Source: Glomus cerebriforme
Taxonomy: Eukaryota; Glomeromycota; Glomeromycetes; Glomerales; Glomeraceae
Direction: 5' to 3'
DNA: 10,199 nt
Assembly: GCA_003550305.1 (NCBI GenBank)
Contig: QKYT01001292.1
Location: 6,879-17,077, forward strand
Positions 7,222 through 10,199 of the stretch are shown in pieces; the first letter of the stretch is position 1, and every line of letters begins with the position of its first letter. Below the pieces are notes generated by a model that saw only the letters and a program-made list of their open reading frames with translations, did not search any database and was not told the DNA's origin. The position numbers were made by a program, and so were the translations under genes.

Positions 7222-7345
7222 CTAAAAAAAATCTGCAGTATTTGTTGTTGAAGGAGTAATTGCTGATAGTGAAGGAGTAGTTGTTAAAGAAGAAATCGCT
7301 GTTGGTGAAGAAGAGCCCTTCTTGGTTCAACAGTTTCTACTGTGA
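7222..7345. other. short repetitive coding-like stretch
   Basis: This purine-rich patch has a clear three-base rhythm and repeated gaaggagta. On the plus strand it reads VVEGVIADSEGVVVKEEIAV up to a stop at 7343-7345, after a possible acceptor atctgcag. On the minus strand it reads as Ser/Thr/Pro-rich (SSSPTAISSLTTTPSLSAIT) up to a TAG at 7224-7222. Many G-first codons favour the plus strand; the Ser/Thr/Pro composition favours a minus-strand disordered or mucin-like segment. Each frame is under 40 codons. It may be a broken exon of a low-complexity protein. A minus-strand ORF starting MSKFGESGNLMNPKKK, encoded near 7490, could be an upstream part. Confidence 0.3.
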
Positions 7346-7578
7346 TGTTATTTTTCTGTTAATATAAATGTCCAATACTATTTTTTTGGTATTTTATTCT
7401 TCTTAATACCAATTTCATCATCCATTTACTGACTGAGTCATAGAACTTCACTTATTCCCACAAAAACAAATCTAATTTTCTTTTTAGGATTCATCAAATT
7501 TCCACTTTCTCCAAATTTTGACATCTTTGTCTTATCTATTCGTATGGGTATTAATACTATAATATGAGCTTATAATTA

Positions 7579-7663
7579 AACTATCTGACTGGCTTTCCTT
7601 GCCTGATATAAGAAAGTTCTCATATACAGTATAAGGAAGATAAGGGGAGTTTAGAGGGATGAG
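7579..7663 (+). repeat. dispersed repeat, copy B
   Basis: This is the second copy of the repeat at 32-120, same orientation, with small indels and substitutions. Sequence left of aactatctg does not match copy A, so the boundary is sharp on that side in both copies. The two copies are about 7.5 kb apart and bracket most of the window's relic genes. Confidence 0.75.
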
Positions 7664-9003
7664 TATTTGAATGTAAAATAAAATTAGGATAATAGTAACA
7701 AGAGATACGGTAGTATTTATATAGTTTAAGAATATTAAGAATATAAAAATGAGTCAAAACATAAGAAATTTGCGTGATGTGACTCATCATGCTTAATTTA
7801 TTATTGTTATCATTATTAATTTGTAATTATCTAATTACATGATAATAAATTACATCAACCGCTAGACTTCTTTACCAATAATATTTATTTATTTTGATAA
7901 TATTGTTACACAAAGCACATTTTTTTAGGATTCACCAAAAAAAAGAACTTATTTTTATAGGTTTTCAAAATACCCATTTTTGGGGAGTAGTTATAATAAT
8001 TTTTTGATTTTTCCATTCATGATGTTATATGAATTGTTTATTTATATATTAGTTAAATGCAAAATTGCATATTCTTTTTAGTTTGTAATCATGAACGATT
8101 TTATAAATTACATATTTATTTATACATTTTGAAACTTTTTACATTGTGGTATGAGCAAATTTCATTTTTTGATTTTAATGTTTATATTTTAATATGTTTT
8201 TATTCATTTATATATAAAATTATTTTTATTTTTTAAATCAATAAATTAAAAAATTCGCCAGATAATTATTTAATAAACTAGAGGATTCTGATGTGTAGCA
8301 ACTTCTTCGCCATTAAGTTATTCAATTGAAATAGATTTTTCTAGATTATTAGAATAATTTTTTAAGGATAAAACATGTAAAAAGATTTTATTAAATATTG
8401 CACAACAATAAAAACCTAAAATGAATTAATCGCTATACTTCTAAAAATTTGTTTTGTATCATATGAATTATTTAATATGGGGTATTAAAAATAATTTTTA
8501 AATGCATCTACACATTTTTTCTTCGCTTTCAAATCCTATTTATTTATTCATAACATTACAAAATTGTTTATAATTTAATCAAAAGATTTGACAATTTTCA
8601 GGTTAAATTTTTTATAATTATGCATTATTAAAATTAATATATATAATAGGACTTTGTTGAACATTGAATTTTCTTAAGGAATTTAGGTTATTTCTCTCAA
8701 ATTTAAGTGGAATATCGCATGTTTGCATTTGTTTTTATTTTTGCTAAAATGGTATCATTAAAAAAAAAAAAGACTTAAATAAATTAAAAAATTTGAATTT
8801 TTGATAAAGTAAAAATGAAAAATAAGTAAAGATAAATACTGTATACTATTTATTGATAACATACGTAAAGGTTCCCTTTTAGCATTAATTTTTCTATTGC
8901 ACAATTGCATAATCAAAATGTTTTTCTAATTCCAAATGTTTCAGTTATTAATGTAACTGATGGTAAATATTACTTCAATCTATTTCAATTTTTTTATTTT
9001 TGT
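7664..9003. other. AT-rich intergenic DNA, no gene seen
   Basis: Stops are dense in all six frames. Content is T-rich and A-rich runs, including a poly-A near 8760-8771 and several TATATA blocks. There are no RNA gene signatures. Confidence 0.6.
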
Positions 9004-9021
9004 TTCTTTGTCAACAAAGAA
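9004..9021. repeat. short inverted repeat ttctttgt-ca-acaaagaa
   Basis: An 8-bp perfect stem with a 2-base centre, about 100 bases past the end of the minus-strand cysteine-rich relic. Confidence 0.6.
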
Positions 9022-9117
9022 TAATCTTGCTTTGTTCATACAATTTCAATTAAATCTAATTTTTTTTTGCTTGCTATAATTTACATTCCTGGTTATTGTG
9101 CATAAATAAAGAGATTT

Positions 9118-9439
9118 TCAATTATCTTCTACAAAATCTCTTACATCAATATTAAATTCAAAGCACATTAAATCACAACATAACTGCATATTGGAATCTT
9201 TGTACACACATTCTTTCCAACAAAAAGTAACGTTTGTTGCGCATCCTGATTAAACATATGCACATGTTCCTGTCCGCCGCATTTTGCTACTCCAGTTTTA
9301 TTATCAAAAAGAATACCTGATCATATTCTTGACCACCTTCAAACCTACAAATGTACATTCTTTCACTGGAGAATATCCATTTTAAAGTTTTTACTCGAGG
9401 TTCACTTATATGAAATTGTAAGTGTGCCTTTATCTGCAT
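9118..9439 (-). pseudogene. cysteine-rich protein relic, two frameshifts, unrecognised
   Basis: On the minus strand a frame opens with ATG at 9439 (MQIKAHLQFHISEPRVKT) and runs through KWIFSSERMYICRFEGG and QEYDQVFF. At the five-A run 9306-9310 it meets a one-base shift, after which the natural continuation is DNKTGVAKCGGQEHVHMF and NQDAQQ. A second shift near 9222-9235 leads to TFCWKECVYKDSNMQLCC, then DLMCFEFNIDVRDFVEDN and TGA at 9118. The pieces abut with no intron-like borders and together span about 106 residues with at least seven Cys. Both shifts lie at or near A/T homopolymers, so sequencing error is possible as well as decay. I do not recognise the family; the Cys pattern suggests a disulfide-rich or zinc-binding module. 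No signal peptide is obvious at this ATG, and an upstream exon could exist. Confidence 0.5.
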
Positions 9440-9618
9440 TGCAGCGTGAGTGAGGTATTATTTTATAATTTGGGTTTAATCATAGTAATCACATCACGCT
9501 AAAATGATTTGTGATTTCAATTTTTATATGATATTATTAATAAAGTAAAAAGAAATTTCCAATATTAATTATATTATCTCAAATGCAAACTATCCCTCTC
9601 CCCTCCATCCTCCTGAAA

Positions 9619-9738
9619 TTAAGGTATAATCCACTTTTCTACAACTACAGTTGCTTCAGATTTGTCTTGTGTTAATATAACAAATATAATATTTAAAATT
9701 ATCCCATGTTTATTCTCATTTATCTTTTCTGATATGGA
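9619..9738 (-). pseudogene. possible upstream coding fragment, unrecognised
   Basis: A minus-strand stop-free run of 39 codons reads SISEKINENKHGIILNIIFV and then ends DKSEATVVVEKWIIP. It is preceded in the same frame by FRGFGRQFNE and a TAA (9741-9739). An acceptor-like ccttaatttcag follows its stop. It lies about 180 bases upstream of the cysteine-rich relic on the same strand, so it may be an exon or relic of the same gene. No ATG or domain is seen, and chance is a real alternative. Confidence 0.2.
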
Positions 9739-9789
9739 TTATTCATTAAATTGTCGACCGAATCCACGAAATAATGTTTAATATTATAA

Positions 9790-10199
9790 AATAGTAGTTA
9801 ATTTATATTAATTATTTTAATAAAACAAATAAAATAAAATAATTAATTTTAAATAATAAAAAGTTTATTTTATTGTTTTTCTTTTTTATTTTTAACGATT
9901 TTTATTAAATACAGTAACTAGAGAACTTTGGGTATAGTTAGTGAGTTTTAAAAATCAAAATCTTAAAATTGTATATAATTTGGTTAGGAATTATGTCTTT
10001 TGATACAACTTTTTTTTAAATATAAATTTTATAATACATTAGTGCTCTTTAGATACAGTTAATAAGTTTAAAATATATTAATAATTTTTATTGTTTGTTA
10101 CAATTAAAGTATAAGTTATAATACATATTTTATAAATATAGTGAATGGAAATTATTAAATTTTTGTTGTAGTCTATTTAATTCTGCTAACATTTCTTTA
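9790..10199. other. AT-rich end region, no gene seen
   Basis: It holds a dense run of TTTAAT/ATTAAT palindromic sequence near 9795-9860. There is a weak direct similarity between ctttgggtatagttagtgag (9928-9947) and the sequence ctttagatacagttaataag near 10046, which may be an old duplication. There are no open frames of note. Confidence 0.5.

Noticed and set aside
1..10199. CRISPR array, rRNA or tRNA genes, bacterial operons or promoters
   Set aside because: No regularly spaced identical repeats with unique spacers, no rRNA or tRNA signatures, no Shine-Dalgarno-led gene strings; the sequence is eukaryotic in character.

Overview
The window is strongly AT-rich, with long A and T runs, AT-type microsatellites, short introns with GT/AG borders and no prokaryotic gene packing. 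It is eukaryotic nuclear DNA from a repeat-laden, gene-poor region. The two recognisable relics (an RTC4-like domain gene and a FAR1/MULE-like zinc-domain gene), together with CACGTGA and CCAATCA motifs, would fit a TE-rich, AT-rich early-diverging fungus such as an arbuscular mycorrhizal (Glomeromycotina) species. This is inferred from general knowledge of those families. Some arthropod genomes also carry MULE-like genes of this type, so the host is not proven.

Layout. 1-600 is AT-rich, with one copy of a dispersed repeat at 32-120. 640-840 is a slightly GC-richer island (E-box, CRE-like site, TATA-like box, small minus-strand ORF). 912 to about 1475 holds a broken RTC4-like domain gene on the plus strand. 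1510-1720 looks like a fungal-type promoter. It leads into a second broken plus-strand gene (about 1742-2900) with one clear 371-bp intron, an N-terminal FAR1/WRKY-GCM1-like zinc domain and a following MULE-associated region. No transposase catalytic domain follows it. 2946-3128 is a 41-bp tandem repeat with hairpin-forming units. A small acidic minus-strand ORF lies at 3170-3382.

From 3400 on there is little recognisable coding DNA. Exceptions are a recent 136-bp-period tandem duplication (4577-4836), a small GC-richer spot at 5205-5240, a perfect 10-bp-stem hairpin (5427-5454), a short repetitive coding-like stretch (7222-7345) and the second dispersed-repeat copy (7579-7663). At 9118-9439 a minus-strand cysteine-rich reading frame is interrupted by two frameshifts, with a possible upstream piece at 9619-9738.

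The two best relics have suffered the same decay. Their in-frame stops are all TGA, some where the family would be expected to carry Arg, which suggests CpG deamination. I see no evidence of a working multi-gene system. The window reads as a graveyard of mobile-element-type and duplicated genes plus young tandem repeats.
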